From assembly GCF_030445035.2 (NCBI RefSeq), contig NC_080679.1, forward strand, positions 116,657,992 to 116,721,991: 64,000 nucleotides of DNA, given 5' to 3'. The position numbers and the translations under genes are program-made. The stretch is from Dasypus novemcinctus (Eukaryota > Chordata > Mammalia > Cingulata > Dasypodidae). Below are positions 35,301-47,396 of the stretch, piece after piece (position 1 is the first letter of the stretch; the number at the start of each line of letters is the position of its first letter). The notes beneath the pieces were generated by a model that worked only from the letters and a program-made list of their open reading frames with translations, was not told where the DNA came from and ran no database searches.

Positions 35301-36084
35301 TATGCCACATATAACTTATCTTTCTGCCTCTTGTACATTTACATATATCTTTCTTTCCTGTTCTGTTCCATCCTGTGTCCATCTGCTTTGTGCCTTGGTC
35401 AGATGCATCTAGTCATCAGGACTGAGGTATCAGTGCACTGCTGAATATCCATAATGAATCTGTGGGTCTATAGTTGAGGGTACAGAAAAGGGAGGAGCGA
35501 ACTAAATCAGTAGTGAATAAGGAAGTTGCTTTAGGACAAACCCCCGAATAGACTGTTTCTCTTGTCATTGGATAGCCCTCTACCCTCATGCTATATGATT
35601 GATTAAAAGTTTCAAGTGCTGGTGGTCTCTGTTGAGTTGAAATTCTACTTCACATTATTAAGCATTATTAAGCATTGTGCTCCATTAAGCACAGTGATGT
35701 TTGATAATAATTGTAACTTGTCATTTGATATCAGAAAATAAGTTGAAAATTATTTTAATTAAAAAATGTTAAAGGACAAAAAACATGTCCGAGGAAAGAG
35801 GCCTTGGCAGAGGGTGGCATATCCAAGAAATATTACTTGACAACTGTGTCTATGGTAAGATAAACCACTCAATGCCCTTTCCCCAGTGCCTGTAAAATAT
35901 TAAGGGAAGAAAGAGGCACTTTTAGAATGTCAGAATAAAGACCTCCAAAAATCCATTCTTCCATAAACACAAGAGCACTGACAAAAATATCTAATTCAAC
36001 TTTTTCAGAATTCTGGAAATTAAAAATAAAAATCTATAATAATCTGAGGCACTTCTAAGAAAAATCAACTGGATCTCAGTACTC
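35301..36084. other. unique sequence, possible L1 5' scrap at the right end
   Basis: A short direct repeat of ATTATTAAGC near 35658-35680. From about 35925 to 36060, 'AAGACCTCCAAAAATCCATTC' and 'CTGGAAATTAAAAATAAAAATC' resemble a plus-strand L1 5' UTR or ORF1 fragment, at low confidence. No gene. Confidence 0.4.
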
Positions 36085-37846
36085 TTAACCACAATCATCA
36101 TCTACTTCAGGGTTCACTATGCCATACAGTCCCATGTTTATCCTCCAGCTTTCCTTCTATTGATACTTCCCTAAGCATCGCCTTTAAACCACGATCACAC
36201 CCAGAAATCAGTGCTATTAATTGCACTCATAATAATGTGTGACCATTGCCTCTACCCTTTTCCAAACATTTGCAATCAACCTTATTAAAAATTCTGTGCA
36301 CCTTAAGCATCAGCTCCCCATTCTCTACCCTCATTCTATCTTCTGGTAACCTATATTCTAGATTTTTTAACTCCATGAGTTTTCTCATTATAATTAGTTC
36401 ATATTAGTGAGACCATACAATATTTGTTCTGTTGTGCCTGACTTTTTTCACCCAACATAATGCTTCAAGATTCATTGATGTTATAGCATGAATAAAGGAG
36501 GACTTCATTCCTCCTTTAACAGTTGAATAATATTCCATTATATAAAAATATGTTTCATCATATATATATATATGTACCACTATGAACATCAGTGTGTAAA
36601 TGTCTGTTCACCTCCCTGCTTTCAGTTCTTCTGAATATCTACCTAGTAGCAGGATTGCTGGATCATATGGCAATTCTACACTTAGCCTCCTGAGGAAGCA
36701 CCAAACTATCTTCCACAGTGAATGCACCATTCTACATTCCTACCTGCGATGAATAAGGGATCCTGTTTTTCCATGTTCTTTACAACACATGATCTTTTCT
36801 GTTTTGTTTTGTTTTTTTAAATAATGGCCATTCTAGCAGGTGTGAAAAGATCCCTTGTTGTGGTTTTGATTTGCATTTCCCTAATAGTTAGTGATATTGA
36901 GAAGCTTTTCATGTGTTTTTTTAGCCGTTCCAACTTCCTCTTTAGAAAAGTGTCTATTCAGATATTTTGCTCTTTTCTTAATTGGGTTGTTTGATTTTTA
37001 TTGTTTACTTGTAGGATTTCTTTATGTATTCTGGATATTAAACCCTTATTGGATATTTGTTTTCCTATATTTGCTTTCCTACTGTTTCACTTTTTTGACC
37101 AAGTCTTTTGAAGCATGGAAGTATTTAATTTGAGAAGGTCCATTTACCTATTTTTTCTTTTCATTCATCATGCTTTGAGTTAAAGACTAAGAAAATACAG
37201 CCTACCACAAGATCTTGAAGGTGTTTCCCTACATTTTCTTCTAGGAATTTCATAGTCTTACTCTTACATTTAGGTCCTTGATCCATTTTGAGTTAATTTT
37301 TGTGTATGGTGTGAGTAGGGATCCTCTTTCTTTATTTTGGATATGGATATCTAATTCCCCAGTCCAATTTGTTGAAGAGACTGTTCTGTCCCACTTTAAT
37401 GGATTTGATATAGCCTTATCAAAAATCAATTCACCATAGATGTGAGGGTCTACTTCGGAATTCTCAATTCTATTCCATTGATCTATGTATCTATCCTTGT
37501 GTCAATACCACATTGTTTTGACCACTGTAGCTTTGTAATATGCTTTGATACTAGGGAGCATGAATCTTCCAACCTCACTCTTCTTTTTCAAGATATGTTT
37601 GGCTCCTTGGGGATGCTTTCCCTTCCAAATAAATTTAATATTTGGCTTTTCCACTTCTGCAAAGTAGGCTGCTGGAATTTTGGTTGAGATTGCATTGACT
37701 CTGTAAATTAATTTGGGTAGAAGTGACATCTTAACTGTATTTAATCCTTCAATATATAAACAACAAATATCCTTCCATTTATTTAGGTCTTCATTGATTT
37801 CTTTAAGCAATGTTTTATAGTTTTCTATGTACAGGTCCTTCACATC

Positions 37847-38413
37847 TGCATTAGTCAGCCAAAGGGGTGCTAATGCAAAATACCAGAAATTGATTGGTTT
37901 TTATAAAAGATATTTATTTGGGGTAGGTGCTTATAGATACCAGGCCATAAAGCATAAGTCACTTCCCTCACCAAAGTCTATTTTCACATGTTGGAGCAAG
38001 ATGGCTGCCAATGTCTGCAAGAGTTCAGGCTTCCTGGCTTCCTCTGGCCTCAGCTCCTCTGTTTCTCAACAAGGTCAGCTGTAGACTATGAGGCTCTCTA
38101 GGCTTTGCCTCTCTCCACAAGGTCAGCTGTAGACAATCCGGCGAATAGCTCTGTCTCTTTCCTTGGGGTTCCAGCTTAAGACTTCAGCATCATACTCCAA
38201 CATCAAAACTCCAACATTAAGAACCCTCCACTCTGTCTTTTGCCCTGTCTTTTATCTGTGAGTCCCCACCCTTTAGTGGGTGGGACTCAACACCCTAATG
38301 ACATGACCCAATCAAAGCCTCAGTCATAACTCAATCACACCCAGATACAGACCAGATGACAAACATAATCCAGTATCTATTTTTGGAATTCATAACCATA
38401 TCAAACTGCTACA
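37847..38413 (-). mobile_element. solo LTR (ERVL-like), minus strand
   Basis: A 567-base LTR with TG...CA ends on the minus strand: it starts TGTAGCAGTTTGATATGG at 38413 and ends at 37847 with ...GACTAATGCA. A 5-bp target duplication ACATC flanks it (37842-37846, 38414-38418), as expected for a class III (ERVL) element. An AATAAA signal (CCAAATAAATATC on the minus strand, about 37910-37925) lies near the 3' end. An internal 48-base tandem unit (CAAGGTCAGCTGTAGAC at 38070 and 38118) is present. It is related to the LTR at 51013-51643 (both start TGT(A/G)GCAGTTTGA). No retroviral genes are attached. Confidence 0.88.
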
Positions 38414-38514
38414 ACATCCTTGGTTAATTCTATTCCTAGGTAGTTGATTCTTTTAGTGATATCTAAATGCAATTTTTTCTTCATTTCCTCCTCAGATTAC
38501 TCATTACTAGTGTT

Positions 38515-40574
38515 TTTTTTTAATTCATTTTTTAAAATATTACATTAAAAAAATATGAGGTCCCCATGTACCCCCACCCCCATCACCCCGCTACTCCCCC
38601 CATAGAAACATTCTCCTCCATCATCATGACATATTCATTGCATTTGGTGAATACATCTCTGAGCATTGCTGCACTTCATGGTCAATGGTCCACATCATAG
38701 CCCACACTCTACCACCTTCCATCCAGTGGGCTATGGGAGGACCTACAATGTTCGGTAATTGTCCCTGCAGCACCACTCAGGACAGCTCCAAGTCCCAAGA
38801 ATGCCTCCACATCTTCTCTCTTCCTCCCACTCCCCACACCCAGCAGCCACCATGGCCACTTTCTCTACACCAATGCCACATTTTCTTTGATTACTAATCA
38901 CAATAGTTCATGAATAGAATATCAGTAAAGTCCACTCTAATCCATATTCTATTCCTCCATCCTGTGGACCTTGGATTGGTTGTATCCATTCCACATCTAT
39001 ATCAGGAGGGGTCTTAGATTCCACATGGATGCTGGATGCAATCCTCCTGCTTTCAGTTGTAGGCACTCTTGGCTCCCTGGTGTGGTGGTTGACATTCTTC
39101 AACTCCATGTCAGCTGAGTGGGGTAAGTCCAATAAACCAGAGTGTAGGAGCTGAAGTCTGTTGAGGCTCAGGGCCTGGCTATCATATGGTCAGTCCAGAG
39201 ATTCAGATCCCCTGGGTATATCTTAAACCCCAGCACCAACTACAATTCTGGTAAAGTAACAGGAAAGGCTTGTGAAAAGAGATCACATCTGAGTCCAGCT
39301 CCATCACACAGAAACACCAACTCCAAAGAAGGGCCAACTTATATGGCAGTGAACTCCATCTGCCATGACCATAAAACCTGTGGGTCTCTATAGCCCTCAG
39401 AAGAACCAATACCTGGGGTTGTATCTACTTTATCTGTCTCTGGGACTCTACTCAGGTGTGCATAAGGGCAACCCCTCTGATAACCTCCCAGCTCTTTTTT
39501 AGACTCATAGCCATATAAACTCATTTGTCCTTTCCATTTCCCCCTTGATTTAGGTCAAAAAGCATTTTTAACTCCTGTTATTATCTGTAGACAGAGATAT
39601 TCTACTGGTCCGAGTTGAAACTTTTATTCAAGGTCATTTTGTAGTTACGTCATCAGCTGGTACTTGGTATTGATCCCTCGGCACCAGGGAAGCTCATCCC
39701 TGGGAGTCATGAACCATGCTGGGGGGAAGGCAACAAATTTACATGCTGAGTTTGGCTTCGAGACTGGCCACATTTGAGCAACATGGAGGCTCTCAGGAGG
39801 GAACTCTTAGGCACACTGCTGCTCTAGGCCTTGTTCTTATTTCAGGTGCACAGGCTCACAAGCATAGTCATTAGTATCAGGGGCTCATTGTTGTACCTTC
39901 ATTCTTTTTTAGTCTTTGCCATTGCATTTAGGGGATTGTTGCTGTTCCTTTAGGGATTGTGATAGAGCTCCCCTGGCTAGGATCTCAGCACTCCCTCAGT
40001 TGTTGTTTTTAATTGTTTCCACTATGAAAATATCCAAACATTTTTATGTACCCTGAATATATGCCCTGTAGAACTCCCTGCCAACCGTGTGTCCCCTGTC
40101 AATAACATCCCACACTAGTATTCCTCTGCTGCCATTGTTGAACCTCTCTGTGATACAAACTTCCTGAAAAGTGAAGCCTAATATATTGCCAGGTTCCCTT
40201 AACAGTAAAATGGAATATAGCGATGAGCTTAAAGGTTAGATATAGAATACATATTGATTTGGAAAAATTCTACATCCTATCTTTTTCTTTTCTTTTTTCC
40301 TAATTATTAAGCTTCTCTTCACAAGAGCTATAGATCACAGTAATTCATATATACAATATACAGTACTCCCACATATCCAACATAAAACCTTTTCCCTTCC
40401 ACAGCAATAATCTTTTAACATATTCATACCATATTTACTGAAACTGATGTACAGATATTGAGACAATAGCTTTCAAACAAGGTAACATTTGTGTTTACAT
40501 TGTGGTTTCTATTTTAAACTATACAATTTTCTAAATTTTTAGTTATCTTATGTTTTACATTATGATTTACATTT
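38515..40574 (-). mobile_element. L1 3' UTR insertion of 2.06 kb, minus strand
   Basis: A 5'-truncated L1 made of a very long 3' UTR: reversed A tail at 38515, GAGGTCCCCATGTACCCCCA, the C-rich tract 38571-38601, then the shared body. It is inserted into the host L1 with a clear target duplication around CATTACTAGTGTTT (38501-38514 and about 40575-40589; sequence resumes as host ORF2). It carries 75 bases (about 38887-38961) missing from the copies at 18820 and 63147. After 39430 its sequence continues beyond what the other copies show. Confidence 0.85.
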
Positions 40575-40607
40575 CATTACTAGTGTTTAGAAACACTAGT
40601 GATTTTT

Positions 40608-40940
40608 AAAAAAAATATTTTATTTGATTTTATTTATTTCTCCCTACTCCCTCATTGTTGGTAATCACTGTATCTGTTCATCTTGTTTCTTTAGGAGGCA
40701 CCAGGAACTGAACCTGGGAACTTCAACGTGGGAGGGATGTTCCTAATCAATTGAGCCACCTCTGTTCCCTGCTTTGTTGTGTGTCTCATTGTTTTCCTTC
40801 TTGTATCTTTTGTTGTGTCAGCTTGTTACACTTGCCCATCACATCAGCTAGCTGTCTTCTTTAGGAGGCATGAGGAACCTAACCAGGGACCTGCCATGTG
40901 GCAGGTGGGAGCCCAATCACTTGAGCCATATCTTCTTCCC
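40608..40940 (-). mobile_element. dimeric DAS-type SINE, minus strand
   Basis: Reverse reading gives two tRNA-derived monomers: GGCTCAAGTGATTGGGCTCC (about 40930) and GGCTCAATTGATTAGGAAC (about 40755), each followed by the B box and GTGCCTCCTAAAG-type sequence. The reversed A tail is at 40608-40645. The target duplication AAAC(ACTAGT or TACT)GATTTTT flanks it at 40591-40607 and 40941-40955, diverged by a few bases. It lies inside host ORF2 just to the right of the 2 kb insertion. Confidence 0.85.
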
Positions 40941-42268
40941 AAACTACTGATTTTTGCTTGTTGTTCTTTTTTCCCACCATTTTGCTGAATTCATCTTTTA
41001 GCTTTAGTAGCTTGTTGTAGTTTTTTGGGACTTTCTAAATATAGGATCACATCGTTGCGAATAGCGAAATTTACTTCTTCCCTTCCAATTTGGATGCATT
41101 TAATTTCTTTTTTCTACCTGATTGTTCTAGCTAGAACTTGTAGTAGAATGTTGAAAATCAGTAGTGACAGTGGACATCTTGTTTTGTTCCACATATTAGA
41201 GGGAAATCTTTTTGTCTTTCGCTATTGAGTACAATGCTAACTGTGGGTTTTTTATATATGCCCCTTTATCATGTTGAGGAAGTTTCCTTCTATCCCAATC
41301 TTTCAACATGTTTTTATCAAGAAAGGATGCTGGATTTTGTCAAATGTCTTACTGCATGACTCAAGATGATCATGTGGTTTTCCTCTTCAATTGTTTGATG
41401 TGGTGTAATTGATTTTCTTGTGTTGAACCCTCACATACCTGGGATAAAACTCACTTGATCATGATGTTTAATTCTTTTACTGTGCTGTTGGATTTGACTT
41501 GCAAGTATTTTGCTGAGGATTTTTACATCTCTATTCATTGGACAAGTTGGTCTGTAATTTTATTTTCTTGTGGCACCTTTATCTGGCTGTGGTATTTGAG
41601 TAATGTTAGCTTTATAGAATGAGTTAGCTAGTGTTCCCTCCTCTTTAATATTTTGCAATATTTGAACAGGATTGATATTAATTCTAGGAATAATTGGTAG
41701 AATTCACCTGTGAATCCATCCAGTCCTTGGCTTTCATTGTTGGAAAGGTTTTGATGACTGATTAACTCTCTTTACTTGTGATTGGTTTGTTGATATCTTC
41801 TATTTCTTCTAGAGTCAGTGTTGGTTGTTCATGTATTTCTAGGAATTGTCCATTTCATCTAAGTTGTCCAATTTGTGGCATACACTTATTCATAGTATCT
41901 TCTTATGGGCTTTTTTTTTTTTTATTTCTGTGGGGTCAAATAGTCATGGCCCCCTTTCATTTCTGATTTTAATAATTGCATCTTCTCTCTTTTTTGCTTT
42001 GCCATTCTTACTGTGGGTTTATCAATTTTATTTATTCTTTCACAGAACCAACTTTCGGTTTTGTTGATTTTCTCTGTTGCTTATTCATTCTCAATTTCTT
42101 TATTTCTGCTCTAATCTTTGTTATTTCTTTCATCCATCTTACTCTTCTTTTTCTAGTTTCTCCAGGTATGCAGTTATTCAATTTTAGCTCTTTCTTCTTT
42201 TTTAATGTAGGCATTTATGGCTATAAACTTTCCTCTCAGCACTGCCTTCACTGAATCCCATAAGTTTA

Positions 42269-43455
42269 TTTTTTAATATATATTTTTTATTTTTAAAGAA
42301 ACTTTAGATTACATAAATGTTACATCAAAAATAGAGGGGAGGGACCAGATGTGGCTCAAGCAGTTGGACACCCACCTCCCATGTGGGAGGCCCAAGGTTC
42401 AGTTCCTGGTGCCTCCTAAAGAAGACAAGCAGACACAACAAGCTGATACAATGAGCAGACACAACAAGGAGGGAGTGGATGTGGCTCAAGCGGTTGGGTC
42501 CCCACCTCCCACTGGGTTTAGTTCCCAGTGCCTCCTAAAGAAGAGAAGTGGACAGTGAGCAGACACAGTAGAAGACAACAAGCAGACATACTGAGCAGGC
42601 AACAAGCAGACAGATGATGGAGCTATCTTGGGAGTAGGGAGGAAATACAGGGGATTCCCATAAGCCCGACCCCCTCCCTCATCCCCCATCTCATACTTTG
42701 CCATATGAATAACATCTTTCATTAGTGTGGTACATTTGCTGCATGTTGAAGCAATGCTATTAACCATAGAATATAGTTTACATTATGAATTATGCTTTAC
42801 CCACACAATTTTAAAAGTTTTGACAAAACGTATAATGGCCTGTATCCATCATTGCAATGTCTTGCAGGACAATTCTAGTGTCCTGAAAATGTCCCCATGT
42901 TAAATCTATTCTTCCCTCTCCCTCCCCTCAGAACTTCTGGTGGCCACTGCCTTTATATCAATGATACAAGGTGTTCCATTGCTAGAATAATAATAAGTCT
43001 ATAATAGAATAGTAATAAGGCTACTTTAGTCCATTATTCATTCCATAATCTTGAGGATTTGGGGATTGTGATGCCCACTCTATTTCTAATTGAGAGGGGC
43101 CTTAGATCTCATGGGACAGATGGACAGAACTGTCTTGCTTGCAGTTACAGATACTCTATGCTTCTTGGGATGGGCATTGTCCATCATCATCCTTTTATTT
43201 GTTTTGCTGGGTAAGTCTGATGAAATGGAGAGTAGGTGTTGGCCTCAACACTGCTGAGATTCAGGGCTCACCCAGCATATGAACAACCAGAAGATTTAAA
43301 TCTCTGGACATATATTTAATGGGTATAATGCTAATTATAGGTTCACATAAACAGATCCCATGGGGCAGATGGATGGAACTGAACTGTCTTCCTTGCAGTT
43401 GCAGACACTCTCTGTTCCTTGGGATGGGTGTTGTCCATCATCATGCCCTATTTTT
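42269..43455 (-). mobile_element. L1 3' UTR insertion into host ORF2, minus strand
   Basis: Host ORF2 stops near CCCATAAGTTT (42258-42268) and resumes at about 43456 with TTGACAAGTTATTTTCTCAT. Between them lie 'TTTTTAAAGAAACTTTAGATTAC' and 'ATGTTACATCAAAAATAGAGG' (reversed L1 3' UTR start), a SINE pair, then GGGGATTCCCATAAGCCC and a long 3' UTR body. It has an internal imperfect duplication of about 90 bases (43103-43192 and 43352-43445). Exact ends are uncertain by some bases. Confidence 0.7.
42345..42645 (+). mobile_element. tandem DAS-type SINE monomers, plus strand
   Basis: Two tRNA-derived heads in tandem: GATGTGGCTCAAGCAGTTGG near 42350 and GATGTGGCTCAAGCGGTTGG near 42479. Each carries AGTTC(C)... 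and GTGCCTCCTAAAGAAGA, with a body rich in AGCAGACACAACAAG. They sit inside the L1 3' UTR insert, hence later than it. The tail is not clean. This is the only plus-strand element I see in the 36-47 kb stack. Confidence 0.8.
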
Positions 43456-45205
43456 GACAAGTTATTTTCTCATGTTAATTTGTCTCAAGATATTTACTGA
43501 TTTCTCTTATATTTTCTACTTTGACCCATTGATTGTTTATTAGTGTGTTGTTTTAGCTCCTATATTAGTGAATTTTCCAGTTTTCCACCTGTCATTGATT
43601 TCCAGTTACATTCCATTATGGTCAGAGAAAGTGCTTTATGTAATTTGAATCTTTTAAATTTATTGAGACCTGTTTTATGACCAACGTGTGGTCTATCCTG
43701 GATAATGATCTATGTGCACTTAAGAAGAATGTAAATCCTCCTGTTTTGGGGTATAATGTTCTGTGTATGTCTGTTAGGTCTAGTGTGTTTATCATTTTAA
43801 TCTTTCTGTTTCCTTATTATTCCTCTGTCTAAATGTTCTAGCTATTGATGAGAGTAGTTTATTGAATCTCCAACTTTTTTTGGTAGAGACGTCTATTTTT
43901 CCCTTCAGATTTATCAGTTTGCCTCATATATTTTGGTGCACCCTGGTTAAGTGCATAAATATTTATTGTTATTTCTTCTTGGTGGGTTGCCCCTTTTATT
44001 AATATACAGTATCCTTCTTTGTCTCTTAACAGTTTTGCATCTGAAGTCCATTTTGTTCCATATTAGTACAGCTACCCCAGCTCTTTTCTGGTTACTGTTT
44101 GCATGAGATATCTTTTTCTATCCTTTCACTTTCAACCTATTTGTATCCTTTGGGTCTAACTTGAAACTCTTGTAGAAAGCATATAAATGGTTCCTATTTT
44201 TTATTCATTCCACCAGTTTGTGTTTTTTGATTTGGTAGTTTAACTCATTAATCTTCAATGTTATTACTGTAAGCTGTACTTACTTCAACCATTTTATCCT
44301 TTTGCTTTCATATGTCATATCTTATTTTTGTCTCTCTTTCTTTTTACCATTTTTGATACCTTTGCAAATGATATTCATTTCTACACTCTCCTCCAAATGT
44401 CTCTCTTCTGTCTTTTCCTTTCAGGCTGCAGAAATCAGTTTGGTATTTCTTCTAAGGCAGGTCTCTTGCTAACAAATTCTCTCAGTTTCTGTTTATCTGA
44501 ATATTTTAAACCAACCCTCATATCTGAAGGCAGTTTTGCTGGATAAAGAATGCTTGGCCAGCAATTTATCTCTCTCAATGTCTTAAATATATCATACTAC
44601 TTCCTTCTCTATGGCTTCTGATGAGAAACTAGTGCTTAGTCTGATTGGGCATCCCCATTATGTGATGAATTGCTTTTCTCCTTCTGCCTTCAGAATTCTG
44701 TCTTTATCTTTGACATTCTGATTACGTGTCTCAGACTAGGTCTATTCAGATGTATTCTGCTTGGAGTATGTTGTGCTTCTTGGACATGAATATCTATGTC
44801 TTTCATAAGGGTTGGGTAATTTGGGGCCATAATTTCCTCAAATAGTCTTTCTACCCCCTTTCGTGTCTCTTCTCTTTCTGGAACACCGATGATGCATATG
44901 TTTGTGTACTTTGTGCTGTCATACAGTCTCTGAAACCCTGCTTAATTTTTTCCATTTTTTCTCTACCTATTCTCTCTGTTCAATGTTGGATGTCCTATAT
45001 TCTAAACTAGTGATCCTTTCTTCTGCCACTTTGAGTCTGCTGTTTATGTCTCTAATTTTTTTCTTTTTTTTTAGTTAGGCCAGTAGGAAGAATTTATTGA
45101 GAAATGGAGGTAAAGAACAGAACTTGCTGGGAAATGGGAGAGAAGGACAGAAAAATATACTGAGATTTGGTGTGGGTTCCTCTAGGCAGAGAGTGTGCTA
45201 ATGTA

Positions 45206-45559
45206 ATTTTTTTTTTTTAAGATTTATTTTTATTTATTTAATACCCCCTCCCCCAGTTGTCTGTTCTCTGTGTCTATTTGCTGCGTCTTGTTTCTTTGTC
45301 TGCTTCTGTTGTCCTCAGCGGCACAGGAAGTGTGGGCGGCGCCATTCCTGGGCAGGCTGCACTTTCTTTCGCGCTGGGCGGCTCTCCTTATGGGCGCACT
45401 CCTTGCGCGTGGGGCTCCCTGCGTGGCAGGGCACTCCTTGCACGCATCAGCACTGCGCATGGGCCAGCTCCACACGGGTCAGGGAGGCCCGTGGTTTGAA
45501 CCGTGGACCTCCCATGTGGTAGACGGATGCCCTAACCACTGGGCCAAGTTGGTTTCTCT
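45206..45559 (-). mobile_element. long DAS-type SINE, minus strand
   Basis: Second copy of the long GC-rich form seen at 1586. The reversed A tail (T run, then AAGATTTATTTTTATTTATT) is at 45206-45241, the GC-rich body at 45310-45500, and the tRNA-like head near 45545 (CCCAGTGGTTAGGG on the minus strand). The duplication CTAATGTA (45198-45205, 45560-45567) flanks it. It interrupts the ORF1 remnant of the host L1. Open frames of 80 to 97 residues in it are not genes. Confidence 0.9.
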
Positions 45560-47396
45560 CTAATGTATTTTTAATCTCATCTCTTGTGCCTTTCATTTCT
45601 TAAGCCTTTTTTTTTGCATGCTTTCAAATTCTTCTTTCACTCTTTTTATCTTCTTTTTATCCTTTTATCTCGTTAGCTATACTTTCATTCATCTTCTGGA
45701 ATTGATTAGGAGATTTGTTTGAACATTATTGGTTGGTTGTTTCAAATTTTGTGTCTTCTCTTAAGTTTTAATTTGTTCCTTTGTGATTTAGGCCTTATCT
45801 TTCTTTTACTTAAAATGGCCTATAACTTTTTACTGGTATCTCAGCATTTTAATTTTTTGATGGGTATACTCAGGTCAGTTTCTCTTCCTTGCCTATGGTT
45901 TTCTTGTTGATTGGCTTTATGTCAAAGCTCTTCTTTGATACTAATTCAACTTATTCTAGACCTTTAGAATAATTCATGTGTAGCCAATCAGAATTTTTCA
46001 GCTCTTATTTGTCAAATTTTTGCTTAGATAAACAGTAAAATTTTTGAGACTATACTATATGTGCAATTGTTTCACTCTTCCTACCCCCACACCCCCCCAC
46101 CCCCAAACAGATTCCTTTCCCCTGTTTCTTCTCCAGGAATGCTAACTTGTTTTCTTTTGATTTGCCTTTACAGATTTTTAACATTCCTTTTATTATCCCT
46201 AGTTGCAGTAGGGTTACTTCTGTGAAAAGGTTCCCCCCTCAGAGTGCTTTTAAGTCAGTTTTTCCTCAATCCAAACAGCCAGGGACTAATGAAGGGTTAG
46301 ACCTAGAAGGACTCCAATCTTTTTGACAGGTCACAGAAACTGTGCTTTCCTAGTCTGTCCAGCAGATGGTACTGTTCAGCCATCTGCTCCTTGCAGCCCT
46401 TAGGTGGTAGTGCCTTTTTAACTCATAACTGACTCCACCCCTGCTTTAGGTGTAGTTGAGTCAGACCCTGGGATCTGAATTAAAAAGCTGCCAACTGTAT
46501 TGGTCTATGACCAACACCCCACTTGTGGAAGAGCCACCATTTAGCAAACCCTAAGGAGTGACTGTATTCATAAATCAGCCCCCCTCCCTCCCCTGCCAGG
46601 CGTAAGGGTTGAGACAGAGGCTGCTGGTTGCTTTTTGTCCTGGATGATTTGAAACTGTAGTTGTTCTCAGGGCTAAATCCCAGCACTCTGAATTCGCTAA
46701 TAAAAAGCCACAGTCAGTGCTCAACCATGTTTCCCTTTTTCTTGGAGAAGGGCAGTCTTTCAGCAGATCCCAAGAAGTTACTGTGTCTCTAATTCAGACC
46801 CACTTCATCCCCTGCCTGGGTAAGATTTAGAGAAGCTGCCAACCACATTTGGCCAGGGAATATTGAAACTACTGCATAGATCCTATTCCCAGGAATCTGA
46901 ATTCTCCTTTCAAAAGCTGCCAATTGCACTGGTCTGTACTTCCCCACCCCCTTTTCTTGAGGAAGAGCCACCCTTAAGCACACCCTGAGGAGTTACTGCA
47001 TCTCTAAATCAGCCCCACTCCCAACCTTGTGGCTGTTCTTTGTCCTGGACCTGTGGAAATTATAGCTGTTCTTGGCGCTCGGTCCCAACAATCTGAATTT
47101 GCTAATCAAAAGTTGCAGTCAGTGCCCAGCATGACCCCTATATTGATCTTGGGAAAGAGGACTTCTATTTCCAGCTGGAGAGTGGCTCCCAAGGCAGCCT
47201 GCAACACCACTGGGGACTGGCACCTGCCTCCGCAGCATAGAAAGATAATCATTGATCTTCTCTGCAGTTTATACTTGGATGGTGTATGGCATTCCTCTTG
47301 TCTGCAGTAGTTTCAGACAGTTTCTGGCTGTTTACTAGCTGCCCTGGAGAACAACCTGAATTCTAGAGATCCCTACTCTGCCATCTTGGCTCCTCC

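Larger units (their letters stand above)
36404..44285 (-). pseudogene. L1 ORF2, broken and interrupted
   Basis: Reverse transcriptase-endonuclease reading frame of the host L1, with stops and several insertions. Visible on the minus strand: codons for VITLKINELN near 44260 (endonuclease start), a reverse transcriptase part near 41000-41700, SLLPKLIYRVNAISTKIPA near 37700 and the C-terminal end near 36404. It cannot produce an active protein. Compared with the younger L1 at 4058-9303, it is more diverged. Confidence 0.8.
36085..47396 (-). mobile_element. near-full-length L1, minus strand, host of at least six later insertions
   Basis: One L1 copy read in reverse: 3' UTR (36085-36400), ORF2 remnant (36404-44285, interrupted), ORF1 remnant (about 44430-45950, interrupted) and a long 5' UTR ending at 47396. 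The last bases, 'CTCTGCCATCTTGGCTCC' near 47378, are the reversed L1 5' start 'GGAGCCAAGATGGCAGAG'. Removing the inserted elements leaves about 6.8 kb, the expected size of a full L1. Its own parts are 36085-37841, 38419-38514, 40575-40607, 40941-42268, 43456-45205 and 45560-47396. It is the oldest layer of this region. Confidence 0.88.

Noticed and set aside
45230..45563. Open frames of 80-97 residues
   Set aside because: Same cause: the second copy of the long SINE.
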